DNA from: Magnetococcales bacterium WMHbinv6
GTDB lineage: Bacteria; Pseudomonadota; Magnetococcia; Magnetococcales; Magnetaquicoccaceae
NCBI GenBank assembly: GCA_002753135.1
Contig: PDZV01000004.1
Span: 1-64,000, forward strand
Direction: 5' to 3'
Length of the DNA stretch: 64,000 nt
Part shown: one piece after another, positions 47,856-57,176 of the stretch
Numbering within the stretch: the stretch's first letter is position 1
How the letters are laid out: the number at the start of each line of letters is the position of its first letter
The notes under the pieces: generated by a model
Databases searched by the model: none
Told to the model about the DNA's origin: nothing
What the model saw: only the letters and a program-made list of their open reading frames with translations
Translations under genes and position numbers: made by a program

Positions 47856-49327
47856 GATGCTGGCTCGGCAGGATGGGAAATTGGCTGAGAGGAGGAGGGC
47901 AACACAGGACCAGAGGATTGTTTGCCGGAGGGAAGTGTCTGCCAGGTAGCGGCAATCCGTTCGGCAAGCTCTTCTCCGTTGCGCACGCAATCGGCCACCG
48001 AAATACCATCACGCCAATTGGCGCGCAGATACAGACCGGCAAAGCGTGCCAAATCGTTATCCACCTGTTCCACCCGTTGCAGGTGACCCATGGTGTATTG
48101 GGGAATGGCGGCATTGTAGCGGGTCAAATAGACAAAATCGGCTGGCGGCGAAACCCCCAGTGCGGATGCCACATCCTTTTCCACTTGTTGGATCAGGGTT
48201 GCATCTTGTTGTTGCACCAGATCGGGACGGGTGGCACCACCGATGAAGGAGGTCAACAACACCTGCCCTTCCGGGGCACGATCGCCGAACAGCGTGCTGG
48301 AAAAAAGGGTACCCAACAAGGGAACCTGTTCCCGTCGTGGAATGAGAAAGCCGAAGCCGTCCAAGGGGTGATGCACTTGCCCGCGGGCATAACCCAATGC
48401 CACGCTGGCAATCGGTGCATAGGGAATGGTGCGCAGAGCGGCAACCGCCCCCTTGGCAAAGGGAGCAATCAGCTGTGCCGCAGCAGCAGCCGGTACGGCC
48501 AAGACCACTGCTTTGGCCAACATTTTTTCTGTTTTTCCAGCCACCCGGCCATCCGGCAGGACGTTGACACCATAAACCTGCCAACCGCTGCCTTGGCGGT
48601 TAGGTACCAGACTCAATACCTTGAAACGGGTGCGCACAATGTTGGCTGTCAACTGCTGCGCAATCTGGGCGGGAAGGGTTCCCATCCCTTCTGCAAAAGA
48701 GATCATCCGCCCTTTCGGCATGCCGGCCCCTTTGCTCAAGCGTCCCTGCTGCAACGCCCCCCGTATCAACGAGCCATGATCCCGTTCCAAGGCATAAATT
48801 TTGGCCACCGCTGCCCGTACCGAAAGCTGTTCCGGATCGCCGGCATAGACACCGGAAATAAAAGGGTCGATCACATACTGCAGAAACTCTTCGCCCAAGC
48901 GGCGGCGGACAAATTGGGCGATGCTCTCTTCCTGGTCGGCAGGGGAGAGAAAGGGTTCCATGAACAGCCGCAGTTTGGCCCGCCAACTAAAAAAAGGAGA
49001 GAGAAAAAAGGCGGGAGGTGAAGCGGGTAAAGGTTTGAGTTGCCCATCACGCAAAATGTAGCGGCGGGCGGCAGCAGGATTGGCGACTCGTACCTGATCA
49101 TCCAGCTGCAGCTGCCCGATCAAGCGCCCCAGGGCGTCGTCAGGATGACCCGGCTTTTGCAAGGTGGAGTTGGGGCCATGTTCCACCCGGTAGCCCTGCT
49201 GGAAGGAAGTTGCGATGGCACCACCCGGTTGAGTGCGCGCCTCCAACACGCGCACCGGAATGTTGCGGGCATGCAGAAACCATGCAACTGACAGCCCGGA
49301 AATACCGCCGCCAATGACAATGACCAC
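47852..49327 (-). CDS. hemY: Protoporphyrinogen oxidase, HemY type
   Basis: FAD enzyme oxidising protoporphyrinogen IX (or coproporphyrinogen III in some lineages) to the porphyrin. The 491-residue protein opens with the dinucleotide motif VIVIGGGISGLSVAWFL and GGAIATSFQQGYRVEHGPNS in outline, and has the PPOX-like VIDPFISGVYAGDPEQLSVRAA segment and a C-terminal FAD-contact region (GLYLRANWRDGISVADCVRNGEELAE). This oxygen-dependent type is less usual in proteobacteria than HemG or HemJ. Placed between hemN and dnaQ. Confidence 0.92.
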   Translation of the reverse strand: MVIVIGGGISGLSVAWFLHARNIPVRVLEARTQPGGAIATSFQQGYRVEHGPNSTLQKPGHPDDALGRLIGQLQLDDQVRVANPAAARRYILRDGQLKPLPASPPAFFLSPFFSWRAKLRLFMEPFLSPADQEESIAQFVRRRLGEEFLQYVIDPFISGVYAGDPEQLSVRAAVAKIYALERDHGSLIRGALQQGRLSKGAGMPKGRMISFAEGMGTLPAQIAQQLTANIVRTRFKVLSLVPNRQGSGWQVYGVNVLPDGRVAGKTEKMLAKAVVLAVPAAAAAQLIAPFAKGAVAALRTIPYAPIASVALGYARGQVHHPLDGFGFLIPRREQVPLLGTLFSSTLFGDRAPEGQVLLTSFIGGATRPDLVQQQDATLIQQVEKDVASALGVSPPADFVYLTRYNAAIPQYTMGHLQRVEQVDNDLARFAGLYLRANWRDGISVADCVRNGEELAERIAATWQTLPSGKQSSGPVLPSSSQPISHPAEPAS

Positions 49328-49420
49328 TCTCTCTTTCCTTTGTCAATAGTAGAGAAACACTGCCTTGCATCAATCGGCTACCACGCTTGCAACCGATTGG
49401 TCACAAGCAGATGAGCATAT

Positions 49421-50830
49421 TCAAATCGTTTTGGAAAAACTCTTTTTCTGTTGAGCGTTGCGCAAATACCAATCAAATACCATGCAAATATTGCGAATCA
49501 GCAAGCGGCCTGCCGGTTTTACCCGCAAAATTTCTCCTTCTTCTTCCAATAATCCCTCTTCGATCATTCGTTGCATGTCGGACATTTCCGACTGAAAAGT
49601 GTCAGCAAAAGACAAATGGAAACGCCGTTCTATTGCCGCCCGATCCAACTGGAAATCACAGATCAGGCGCATGATCACCTCCCGACGGATCAGATCATCC
49701 TCATTGAGAAGCAGGCCACGAAAAACTGCCAACTCGCCTTGGTCAACCCGTTGATAATAGGGTTCCACCTCTTTTTCGTTCTGGGCATAGATGCGACCGA
49801 TTTGACTGATCGAGCTGCTGCCCATGCCGATCAGATCGCAATCGCCATGGGTGGTATATCCTTGAAAATTGCGGTGCAGTATCCCCTGGCGTATCGCAAC
49901 GGCCAACTCATCATTCGGTTTGGCGAAATGATCCATGCCAATATACAGATAACCGGCATCGGTCAAAAAGCGGATCGTGCTTTCCAGAATGCGCAGTTTT
50001 TCTTCCGGTGCTGGCAGTTGTTGCGGATCAACCCGACGTTGTGGCATGAAATATTGCGGCAGATGGGCATAATTGAACACTGCCAGACGATCCGGATCCA
50101 AGGTTTCCACCACCTGTTGCAAAGTTTGCAGAAAGGAACGTTCACTCTGCAAGGGCAAACCGTAGATCAAATCCAGATTGATGGAGGGAAAACCGGCTGC
50201 CCGTGCTTCCTCCACCACCCGACGATTCAATGCCAGCGGCTGCACACGATTGACCGCCTTTTGTACCGCCGGGTCCAGATCCTGTACCCCGATGGAAAGA
50301 CGATTGAAGCCCAGTTGACGCAAACGGCTGATTGAACCGACCGGCATTTCTCGTGGATCCACTTCGATGCCATACTCTCCCTCCTGGTCATCGACCAGAC
50401 GGAAATGGTGGTGCAAGGCATCCATCAGTTGGTGCAATTGGTCGCTTTCCAGATAGGTTGGGGTGCCTCCACCCAGATGCAGCTGCAATACCGGTCGCTG
50501 CCGACCAAACAATTCACCCTGTAACGCCACCTCCCGGAGCAAGGATTGCAGATAACGGGCGGCCCGACTGCGATCAGGAGTGACAATTTTGTTGCAGGCA
50601 CAGTAGTAACATACGGTGTCACAAAAAGGAATATGCACATACAGCGAAAGAGGACGTTGTGGCTCTTCTGCGGCTGTGCGCAACACTTCATCACGAAATT
50701 CCCGTACTCCGAACGCTTCATGCAGATGGGGGGCCGTCGGATAGGAGGTATAACGTGGACCGGACTGATTATAACGCTCGATCAACTGCCGATCGAACAA
50801 TACCTGCTGTGTTGCCTGCTGCGCGTTCAT
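49421..50830 (-). CDS. hemN: Oxygen-independent coproporphyrinogen III oxidase
   Basis: Radical SAM enzyme that decarboxylates two propionates of coproporphyrinogen III. The [4Fe-4S] cysteines appear in PFCDTVCYYCACN (CxxxCxxC) after the YVHIPF lead, followed by GGGTPTYLE and, further on, a HemN-type C-terminal domain (IGMGSSSISQIG, MRLICDFQLD). 469 residues, the length of true HemN rather than HemW. Starts 1 nt past the hemE stop. Confidence 0.96.
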   Translation of the reverse strand: MNAQQATQQVLFDRQLIERYNQSGPRYTSYPTAPHLHEAFGVREFRDEVLRTAAEEPQRPLSLYVHIPFCDTVCYYCACNKIVTPDRSRAARYLQSLLREVALQGELFGRQRPVLQLHLGGGTPTYLESDQLHQLMDALHHHFRLVDDQEGEYGIEVDPREMPVGSISRLRQLGFNRLSIGVQDLDPAVQKAVNRVQPLALNRRVVEEARAAGFPSINLDLIYGLPLQSERSFLQTLQQVVETLDPDRLAVFNYAHLPQYFMPQRRVDPQQLPAPEEKLRILESTIRFLTDAGYLYIGMDHFAKPNDELAVAIRQGILHRNFQGYTTHGDCDLIGMGSSSISQIGRIYAQNEKEVEPYYQRVDQGELAVFRGLLLNEDDLIRREVIMRLICDFQLDRAAIERRFHLSFADTFQSEMSDMQRMIEEGLLEEEGEILRVKPAGRLLIRNICMVFDWYLRNAQQKKSFSKTI

Positions 50831-50831
50831 C

Positions 50832-51920
50832 TTATTCCTCTCCTGCCTGGCGGTACCGAAGCAACAAACGGCTCTCTTCCTGTACCGCTGTTACCAAATC
50901 GGCAATGCGGCTTGGATCCATATCCTGAGCCACCCCATGGCCCAGGTTGAAAATATGACCTGGCTCTGTACCAAAATCCCGCAACAAGCGGCCAACCTGC
51001 ATGCGGATAATTTCCGGCGATGCATACAAAACCGCCGGATCCAAATTGCCTTGCAAAGCAACCCGCCCGGCGGCCCGGTGCCGGGCCGATGCCGCATCGG
51101 TTGTCCAATCCAGACCGATCACATCACATCCCGTACCAATCATCTCCTCCAACAAACTGCCGCACCCTTTGGCAAACAAAATGATGGGAACCTTTTGACC
51201 ATCTGGTCCAACCCGATGCAAGCGGTCAACAATCCTTTGAATGCTGCGCAGAGAAAAAGCGACAAATTCCCGTGGTCCCAACACCCCTCCCCAGGTGTCA
51301 AAAATTTGAACAGCTTGTACGCCATGGGCAATCTGGGCGTTGAGATAATCGACCACTACGTCGCTGATTTGATCGAGCAACTGCTGCAACAAGGCGGGCT
51401 GATCAAAAAGCATCCCTTTGATATAGCGAAATGTTTTGCTTGATCCTCCTTCGATCATATAGGTTGCCAGAGTCCAGGGCGAGCCAGAAAAACCAATCAA
51501 AGGTATTTTGCCATTCAGAGCCTGACGAATTTGGACAACCGTTTGCAACACATAGCCTAACCGTTCTTCTGGATCAACCGGACGCAGGCAGCGCAAATCG
51601 GCTGGAGTACGTAAAACAGGTTCCAAAACGGGACCTTCTCCTGTCTCAAAGAAGAGGGTCATACCCATCGCTTCCGGGACAACCAAAATGTCGGAAAATA
51701 AAATGGCCGCATCCATGTTGAATCGGTACACCGGTTGCAGGGTAACTTCCGTGGCCAGGTCAGGATTTTTGCACAGGGTCAAAAAATCACCGGCTTGTTG
51801 GCGGACACGCATATATTCTGGCAAATAACGGCCTGCCTGGCGCATCAACCAGACAGGGGTCTGATCGACCGGTAGGGAGTGACAGGCACGCAAAAAGCGG
51901 TGAGTGGGTTCAATTGGCAT
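50832..51920 (-). CDS. hemE: Uroporphyrinogen decarboxylase
   Basis: Decarboxylates uroporphyrinogen III to coproporphyrinogen III. The 362-residue barrel protein has both PROSITE-type signatures: PVWLMRQAGRYLPEYM at the N-terminus and IGFSGSPWTLATYMIEGG near residues 140-158. It is the first gene of a heme run leading leftwards, and its upstream region is the proposed origin, the same neighbour relation as in Caulobacter, where hemE promoters border the chromosomal origin. Confidence 0.97.
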   Translation of the reverse strand: MPIEPTHRFLRACHSLPVDQTPVWLMRQAGRYLPEYMRVRQQAGDFLTLCKNPDLATEVTLQPVYRFNMDAAILFSDILVVPEAMGMTLFFETGEGPVLEPVLRTPADLRCLRPVDPEERLGYVLQTVVQIRQALNGKIPLIGFSGSPWTLATYMIEGGSSKTFRYIKGMLFDQPALLQQLLDQISDVVVDYLNAQIAHGVQAVQIFDTWGGVLGPREFVAFSLRSIQRIVDRLHRVGPDGQKVPIILFAKGCGSLLEEMIGTGCDVIGLDWTTDAASARHRAAGRVALQGNLDPAVLYASPEIIRMQVGRLLRDFGTEPGHIFNLGHGVAQDMDPSRIADLVTAVQEESRLLLRYRQAGEE

Positions 51921-51934
51921 GGGTGAGTTCCTGT

Positions 51935-52237
51935 TGATGGAACGATCGCCTGTGGTCAGGGGTCGTGCCGGTTGCTGTTTTTGTTGCTGTTTCTGTTTTA
52001 TTGTAAAATATAAAAATCTGTAATCGTTGCAGCCTGTGGAAAAGTGGATAACCTGCCCTAACGATAAGGTTATCGATACGTTTTTTCGTCGCTGGCCGCT
52101 GTGGAAAAGTTGTGGTTATTTCGTGCATGAAAAGCGCGGGCAGCTCTGTTGCCTGGCGCAGCACTCTTTTTTCCACAATTCATCAACGATTCGTCAACAC
52201 CTTATCCACAGCAGCCTGTGGATAAAGTTGGGTCGGC
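51935..52237. other. Probable chromosomal replication origin (oriC)
   Basis: Noncoding stretch of about 300 bp between hemE and an unknown gene. Two perfect DnaA boxes form an inverted pair: TTATCCACA at 52202-52210 and TGTGGATAA at 52217-52225. Four boxes with one mismatch follow consensus TTATNCACA in either orientation: 52035-52043, 52043-52051, 52100-52108 and 52169-52177; a weaker one is at 52111-52119. An AT-rich tract (about 51980-52025, with TTTTATTGTAAAATATAAAA) could be the unwinding element. CGATAA-GG-TTATCG at 52062-52075 is an additional palindrome. Genes on both sides point away from it. Confidence 0.88.
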
Positions 52238-53380
52238 TTAAAGTTCAGATTTAACCTCTCCCAGTGGCTTTGTTTCTATCTCCAAAACCGGACGACGATA
52301 GACCAGCGAACATCCGATTCGAGCTGTTTGTCCATGATGGACAGGAACCAACACTTCATCCTTGAGACGAATCCATTTTTCTCTGGGGTTGAGCGTGCGA
52401 ACCGGTTGATCGGCAGGAGTCGGACGGCTGGCTTCCGTATGTTCAAAGCGGGCCCGCAGGATGGCAACCGTTGTGCCATCTGGACCATAAAATAAAAAAT
52501 CCTTGAGAATATCAACCGGCCAGTTTTTGCTGGCAGTGGTCAGTTGCTCCATCAATTCGGCATCCACTTTCAGCAATAAATATTGTTCGATCTGAATCTC
52601 TTCGCTGCTGTCAGAGGTGGTGAGAAAAGTCAGACGACGGGTCTGCTGTGAAGAGATGAAGACCGTTGCCGGAATTTTTTTCCAGGCCAACAACTGCGCC
52701 GCCAGGGCAGCCGCACAACGACGACCGGAAGCGTTGTGGTAGAAATTGAAATATTCAAAAAATTTTTTTTCCAATACATCAACATACTCTTCACCACGTT
52801 CGTAGAGAGAGTGTTCGATATAGTTGAGATACACAGCCAATCCACGAATGGCATTATCCAGCAGTCGTTCCACTTTGACATGAAAGTGGGTCATTTCAAA
52901 CGGCCAGGATTCATCATCTTCAATGCGCTGTACCAGCAGGGCATAATCAAGCGGCAACAACATTTTCAGCAGCGAACTGAATTTTTCGTGATTGGTATGG
53001 CGCATGGACCATTTGTATTGGTTCATCTCGGCCAGATCCGGTGCCACTTCCAGGAGATTTTCCTTGTACAAACGGTTACCTTCGCGAAAACGAAAATTTT
53101 TGCGCATCTTTTCCGGAATGGTGCCGTTGACCAAAATGACCAGGGCGCTGTTTTGCAGTTCAAACTCTTTGGCGTTGGTCGGCGTACCAGGGCGCAATTT
53201 GCTGGGCGAAACAAAAGGGTAGGGGACACCGCGCGCGTTGAAATTGCGATAAGAATCGAGCAAAGTATATTCAAGCAGGGTCCGGGCTATTTTTTCCCGG
53301 GAAAACAGATACGGATCCTGCCGATTCTGCAGCAGAATTTTTTGATCCGGCATGATGAGAGAACAGGAATCCTTGGTCAT
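52238..53380 (-). CDS. Hypothetical protein next to oriC
   Basis: 380 residues from ATG 53380 (an AAAGG stretch lies about 11 nt upstream); a TTG at 53425 is the alternative. Soluble, mixed alpha/beta by eye, no signal peptide after the ATG start and no membrane helix. Notable pieces: FSREKIARTLLEYTLLDSYR, RNFRFREGNRLYKENLL-like basic segment, a helical middle with NAIRGLAVYLNYIEHSLYERG, and a C-terminal part ending RPVLEIETKPLGE. It may carry a PilZ-like strand region near the end (EKWIRLKDEVLVPVHHGQTARIG), but this is weak. I do not recognise the family. Its stop lies within 15 nt of the DnaA boxes, so its 3' end borders the origin. Confidence 0.7.
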   Translation of the reverse strand: MTKDSCSLIMPDQKILLQNRQDPYLFSREKIARTLLEYTLLDSYRNFNARGVPYPFVSPSKLRPGTPTNAKEFELQNSALVILVNGTIPEKMRKNFRFREGNRLYKENLLEVAPDLAEMNQYKWSMRHTNHEKFSSLLKMLLPLDYALLVQRIEDDESWPFEMTHFHVKVERLLDNAIRGLAVYLNYIEHSLYERGEEYVDVLEKKFFEYFNFYHNASGRRCAAALAAQLLAWKKIPATVFISSQQTRRLTFLTTSDSSEEIQIEQYLLLKVDAELMEQLTTASKNWPVDILKDFLFYGPDGTTVAILRARFEHTEASRPTPADQPVRTLNPREKWIRLKDEVLVPVHHGQTARIGCSLVYRRPVLEIETKPLGEVKSEL

Positions 53381-53598
53381 GGGCGGATTCGACCTTTCGA
53401 CTTCAACTGCATTGGCGACAAGCAAAAAAACAGCACCGCAAACCGACGGACCAATTGCTTATTGCAGCAGGTCTCAAGGTCACTGAACCATATTTCCTCT
53501 GATTGTTGCAAGGTTTTTTAACAATCTGTCGCTGTATCGGCCAGCAAAAAAAGGATGGGGATACCGCATTGTCAAAGGATGTATGATGATTGCGTCTG

Positions 53599-53607
53599 TG
53601 GTATACT
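53599..53607 (+). promoter_or_regulatory. Extended -10 promoter before folD
   Basis: TGGTATACT matches the extended -10 pattern TGnTATAAT with one mismatch and no good -35 at 17 nt. It lies about 80 nt before the folD ATG in a 308-nt intergenic stretch that otherwise holds nothing I can name. Confidence 0.4.
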
Positions 53608-53688
53608 AAGCAATTTTACGACAGGGTTTCCAGCGAAAAATGGGCATGACACCCTTAACATTGATTCAAATGACAACGGAGTCGACAA

Positions 53689-54549
53689 ATGGCCACGGGA
53701 AAAATTATTGACGGTAAAGAGATTGCCGGACAGTTGCGCAGACAACTGCAGGAAGAGGTTCAATCTCTGATAACGGAACATGGTGTTACCCCTGGTTTGG
53801 CAGTTGTCCTGGTGGGCAACAACCCTGCCTCTCATATGTATGTCAAAATGAAAAAACAGGCTTGTGCCGACGTGGGCATCACCTCTTTTGCCCACGAACT
53901 GCCGGAAGAGACCACGGAAGAGGCTCTGTTATCCTTGATCCATACCTTGAACGGGCATCCGGCGGTCCATGGCATTTTGGTGCAAATGCCTTTGCCGGCT
54001 CATATTCGCAGTCAGCGGATTTTGGAAGCCATCTCTCCCGACAAGGATGCCGACGGTTTTCATCCGCGCAATGTGGGATTGTTGGCTGTCGGAGCCCCCC
54101 TGTTTCGCCCATGCACCCCCTGGGGCTGTATGGAGCTGTTGCGCATCATCGGTGTCAAACCGGCGGGTCAATCGGCAGTGGTGCTGGGGCGTTCCAACAT
54201 TGTCGGTAAACCAGTGGCCTTGATGCTGTTGGCGGAAAATGCCACCGTTACCCTCTGTCACTCGCAAACCCGCAATTTGCCGGAAATTATCCATACTGCC
54301 GATATTCTGATTTCCGCCGTCGGGCAAGCGGAACTGGTACGCGGCGATTGGCTTAAACCGGGTGTCGTGGTAATCGATGTCGGGATGAACCGCCGGGCCT
54401 CCGATGGCAAATTGTGTGGTGATGTGGCCTTCCAGGAGGCTTTGCCGAAAGTGGCTGCCATTACGCCGGTTCCCGGCGGTGTCGGACCGATGACCATTAC
54501 CATGTTATTAAAAAATACCGTGTTCAGCGCCAGCCGCTGCGTTGCCTGA
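53689..54549 (+). CDS. folD: Methylenetetrahydrofolate dehydrogenase / cyclohydrolase FolD
   Basis: Bifunctional one-carbon enzyme interconverting 5,10-methylene-, methenyl- and 10-formyl-THF. Catalytic YVKMKKQA (Tyr and Lys), VHGILVQMPLP, PDKDADGFHP, PCTPWGCMELL (first signature), VVLGRSNIVGKP (NADP site) and the closing PVPGGVGPMTITML are all present. 286 residues, normal length. First of a plus-strand run leading away from the origin. Confidence 0.97.
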   Translation: MATGKIIDGKEIAGQLRRQLQEEVQSLITEHGVTPGLAVVLVGNNPASHMYVKMKKQACADVGITSFAHELPEETTEEALLSLIHTLNGHPAVHGILVQMPLPAHIRSQRILEAISPDKDADGFHPRNVGLLAVGAPLFRPCTPWGCMELLRIIGVKPAGQSAVVLGRSNIVGKPVALMLLAENATVTLCHSQTRNLPEIIHTADILISAVGQAELVRGDWLKPGVVVIDVGMNRRASDGKLCGDVAFQEALPKVAAITPVPGGVGPMTITMLLKNTVFSASRCVA

Positions 54550-54583
54550 ACGGCGCGTTACAACAGGCTTTGAAGAAGAGACT

Positions 54584-55477
54584 ATGGGACGGATCGCGCA
54601 GAAAATATTGCAGGGTTTGGAAAAGGCACGATCCATGGATGTCGTGGATTTTGAAGCCCATCTGGCTGCCAAAAAACGATCGGATGAATATCAGGGACAA
54701 CTGCATATCGTCGAAAGATTATTACGACGCGGTTTTGATCCGCTGCATGCCCATTATATCGCTGCGCAAAATTTTGTCTCTCTGCTCTGCGAAGAGTTGA
54801 CCCTGCTGCCGGTGATGAAACCCTTTGTGCGCATGGTTTCGCAGGCGGAAAACGATTATATGCCGGATGGTCCCCCTTTCAGTGCCTTGACCCGCAGTTA
54901 TTTTGTCTGCTGGGCCTTTTTTGATCTTTATTTCGGCAAAGACAAAGAGACAATCGGTACCTGTATTCAGGAGTTAAGCGCCGATTTGGCCATCGATGCC
55001 CACATTCTGGATACCATCCAGGCGATGCAACAATCACGAATGAGCATTTATGAACATTGTGGCGTGGTCGAATCGGAAATCATCCTGCGCGATTTGACCG
55101 ATGATCGAATCTGTTACTGTTACGTGCCGACCGGTTACCAAGGCAAAACCGGGCAGTTATGGTATGTTCGTCTGCTGCCTCCCCTGCCGGGCTTCCAATA
55201 CCATATTGCCTTTACCACGCCTTACATTTTGATGAACACCCGTGAAGAGTGGCTGGCCTTCCTGCACCGGATGGTTCCGTTGACCAAAGGACCAAAACGG
55301 CCCTGTTCGGTTACCGAAATCATCCAATATTTTTTGAAACATGGTCTGCAGGCCGATTATTGGCTTGAATATATTGTTGCCAGTTTTGTCGGTGCCCAGG
55401 ACAATGCCATTTTCCTGGCCGGTATACCGGATCAAATGGAAGCCGTGGACGAAGAGATGCCCGAAGAACTGCTCTGA
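54584..55477 (+). CDS. Hypothetical protein, 297 residues
   Basis: Soluble protein from ATG 54584 with a GAAGAGA Shine-Dalgarno-like stretch; the frame is open back into folD at 54542. No signal peptide. Aromatic-rich segments (RSYFVCWAFFDLYFGK, QADYWLEYIVASFVGAQ), several cysteines (CEEL, CWAF, CIQE, CYCYVP) and an acidic end. No family recognised. It lies between folD and lysS with gaps of 34 and 41 nt, so the three may form one transcript. Confidence 0.7.
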   Translation: MGRIAQKILQGLEKARSMDVVDFEAHLAAKKRSDEYQGQLHIVERLLRRGFDPLHAHYIAAQNFVSLLCEELTLLPVMKPFVRMVSQAENDYMPDGPPFSALTRSYFVCWAFFDLYFGKDKETIGTCIQELSADLAIDAHILDTIQAMQQSRMSIYEHCGVVESEIILRDLTDDRICYCYVPTGYQGKTGQLWYVRLLPPLPGFQYHIAFTTPYILMNTREEWLAFLHRMVPLTKGPKRPCSVTEIIQYFLKHGLQADYWLEYIVASFVGAQDNAIFLAGIPDQMEAVDEEMPEELL

Positions 55478-55518
55478 CAAGTAACACCGTATTTAACTGT
55501 TGCAAGGAACCGATTATC

Positions 55519-57102
55519 ATGTGGCTTGACAAAATCATCGACCCGTTACATCAACCGCAAATCATCAATGATTCCAAAACCCCGTCCGGTCGCGTGCATG
55601 TCGGCTCCTTGCGGGGGGTGTTGATCCATGACGCCATTTTACGCGGCTTGCTCGCCAAAGGAACGCAAGCCACCTTTCTTTATGGCATCGATGATTATGA
55701 TCCCATGGATGGCATGCCAGCAGAAGCGCCTGAAGAGATGCGCCGCTATATGGGGCTGCCGCTCTGTCAGGTGCCTGCTCCGTCGGGATCAACCGCCTCC
55801 GATATGGCCGAACACTATATCAGTGAATTTTTGGCTATTTTTCAGGAATTGCATGTGCAGGCTCAGGTCTATCGTATGCGGGATATCTATCGATCAGGCC
55901 GCTTCAACACCGCCATCGATACCATTTTACGGCAAGCGGCACTGGTACGGCAGATCTACCTGGAGGTAAGCGGTGCCCAACGTCCCGCTGATTGGCATCC
56001 CTTTCAGGTGATTTGCCAGCAGTGCGGTAAAATCGGAACCACCGTCGTCACCGCCTATGATGGTCAAGAGGTGGCCTACCATTGTCGGCCCCATTTGGTC
56101 AAATGGGCACAAGGGTGCGATTATCGCGGCAAAACATCACCCTTTGACGGGGCAGGCAAATTGCCCTGGAAATTGGAATGGGCGGCCAAATGGCATACCT
56201 TCGGCATTACCATCGAAGGGGCTGGCAAGGATCACTGCACCAAGGGCGGTTCACGCGATATTGCCACCGCTGTGCTGCAAAAACTGTTCGGAAAACAGGC
56301 ACCGTTAAATGTTCCTTATGAATTTTTTCTGGTCAGCGGTGCCAAAATGAGTTCCTCCAAAGGAATCGGCAGCGCCGCGCGCGAGATGGCCGACTTTTTG
56401 CCGCCAGAAATTCTCCGTTATCTGATGATTGGTTCCGATCCGAAAAAAGCGGTCAATTTCAATACCGGTCTGCCCTACATGCTCAAGCTGTTCAATGAAT
56501 ACGACCGGCTTTTGCAACAGCGCCGCGCCGGCACTGCCGACGCGCAAACGGCGCAGCTGTTGGCCTTGGCCGCAACCACCGCCGAGGCCAGCGACTATCA
56601 ACCGGTCAATTTTCAGTTGATCAGTACCCTGGTGCAACTGCCGCACATCGATTTGCAGCAGGAAGTGGAACGACAGGCCCCTGCCGATTGGTCGGAGAAG
56701 GATCGCCAACACCTGGCCCGTCGCACGCAGGCGGCCCGTTACTGGTTGGACCATTTTGCTGACCCGGAGGATACCTTTACGATACAGTCACAGTTGCCGG
56801 AGAGTGCCCACGCCTTGACGACCACGCAACGGGCTTTCCTGCACCAATTGGCTGCCGCATTGGTTGAGTTGGAAGAGAATGCCGATGGTGAACAGATACA
56901 GGCCGTGATCTTTGCAACGGCACGCCTGACACCCATTCCCCAGGCCGAAGCCTTTCAAGCACTGTATCAGGTTTTGCTGGGCAAGGATCGCGGCCCAAAA
57001 GCCGGCAATCTTATTCCTTTTCTGGAACGTGCTTTTGTCGTACAACGTTGCCGGGTTCTGACGTTTGACCACGATCAATTGTTGGGCGAAAAAAACCAAT
57101 GA
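55519..57102 (+). CDS. lysS: Lysyl-tRNA synthetase, class I
   Basis: Charges tRNA-Lys; belongs to the class I (archaeal-type) enzyme, unrelated to the class II LysRS of most bacteria but normal in many Alphaproteobacteria and spirochetes. The 527-residue protein has the HIGH-type motif in TPSGRVHVGSLRG (about 21-33), a CxxC-type zinc-like segment near residue 160, and KMSSSKG (about 276-282). The helical C-terminal half (residues 360-510) is the anticodon-binding cage. Confidence 0.96.
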   Translation: MWLDKIIDPLHQPQIINDSKTPSGRVHVGSLRGVLIHDAILRGLLAKGTQATFLYGIDDYDPMDGMPAEAPEEMRRYMGLPLCQVPAPSGSTASDMAEHYISEFLAIFQELHVQAQVYRMRDIYRSGRFNTAIDTILRQAALVRQIYLEVSGAQRPADWHPFQVICQQCGKIGTTVVTAYDGQEVAYHCRPHLVKWAQGCDYRGKTSPFDGAGKLPWKLEWAAKWHTFGITIEGAGKDHCTKGGSRDIATAVLQKLFGKQAPLNVPYEFFLVSGAKMSSSKGIGSAAREMADFLPPEILRYLMIGSDPKKAVNFNTGLPYMLKLFNEYDRLLQQRRAGTADAQTAQLLALAATTAEASDYQPVNFQLISTLVQLPHIDLQQEVERQAPADWSEKDRQHLARRTQAARYWLDHFADPEDTFTIQSQLPESAHALTTTQRAFLHQLAAALVELEENADGEQIQAVIFATARLTPIPQAEAFQALYQVLLGKDRGPKAGNLIPFLERAFVVQRCRVLTFDHDQLLGEKNQ

Positions 57103-57176
57103 TCTGCTCTTGAATCGATCGGAAAAACGGCTGATCGCTGGCAATCAAGCAACTTGACAGAGTGCGAAAATGGTGC

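Noticed and set aside
52238-52254. CtrA-type site (TTAA repeat) beside the origin
   Set aside because: The two TTAA motifs are separated by 9 bases rather than the required 7 and overlap a stop codon.
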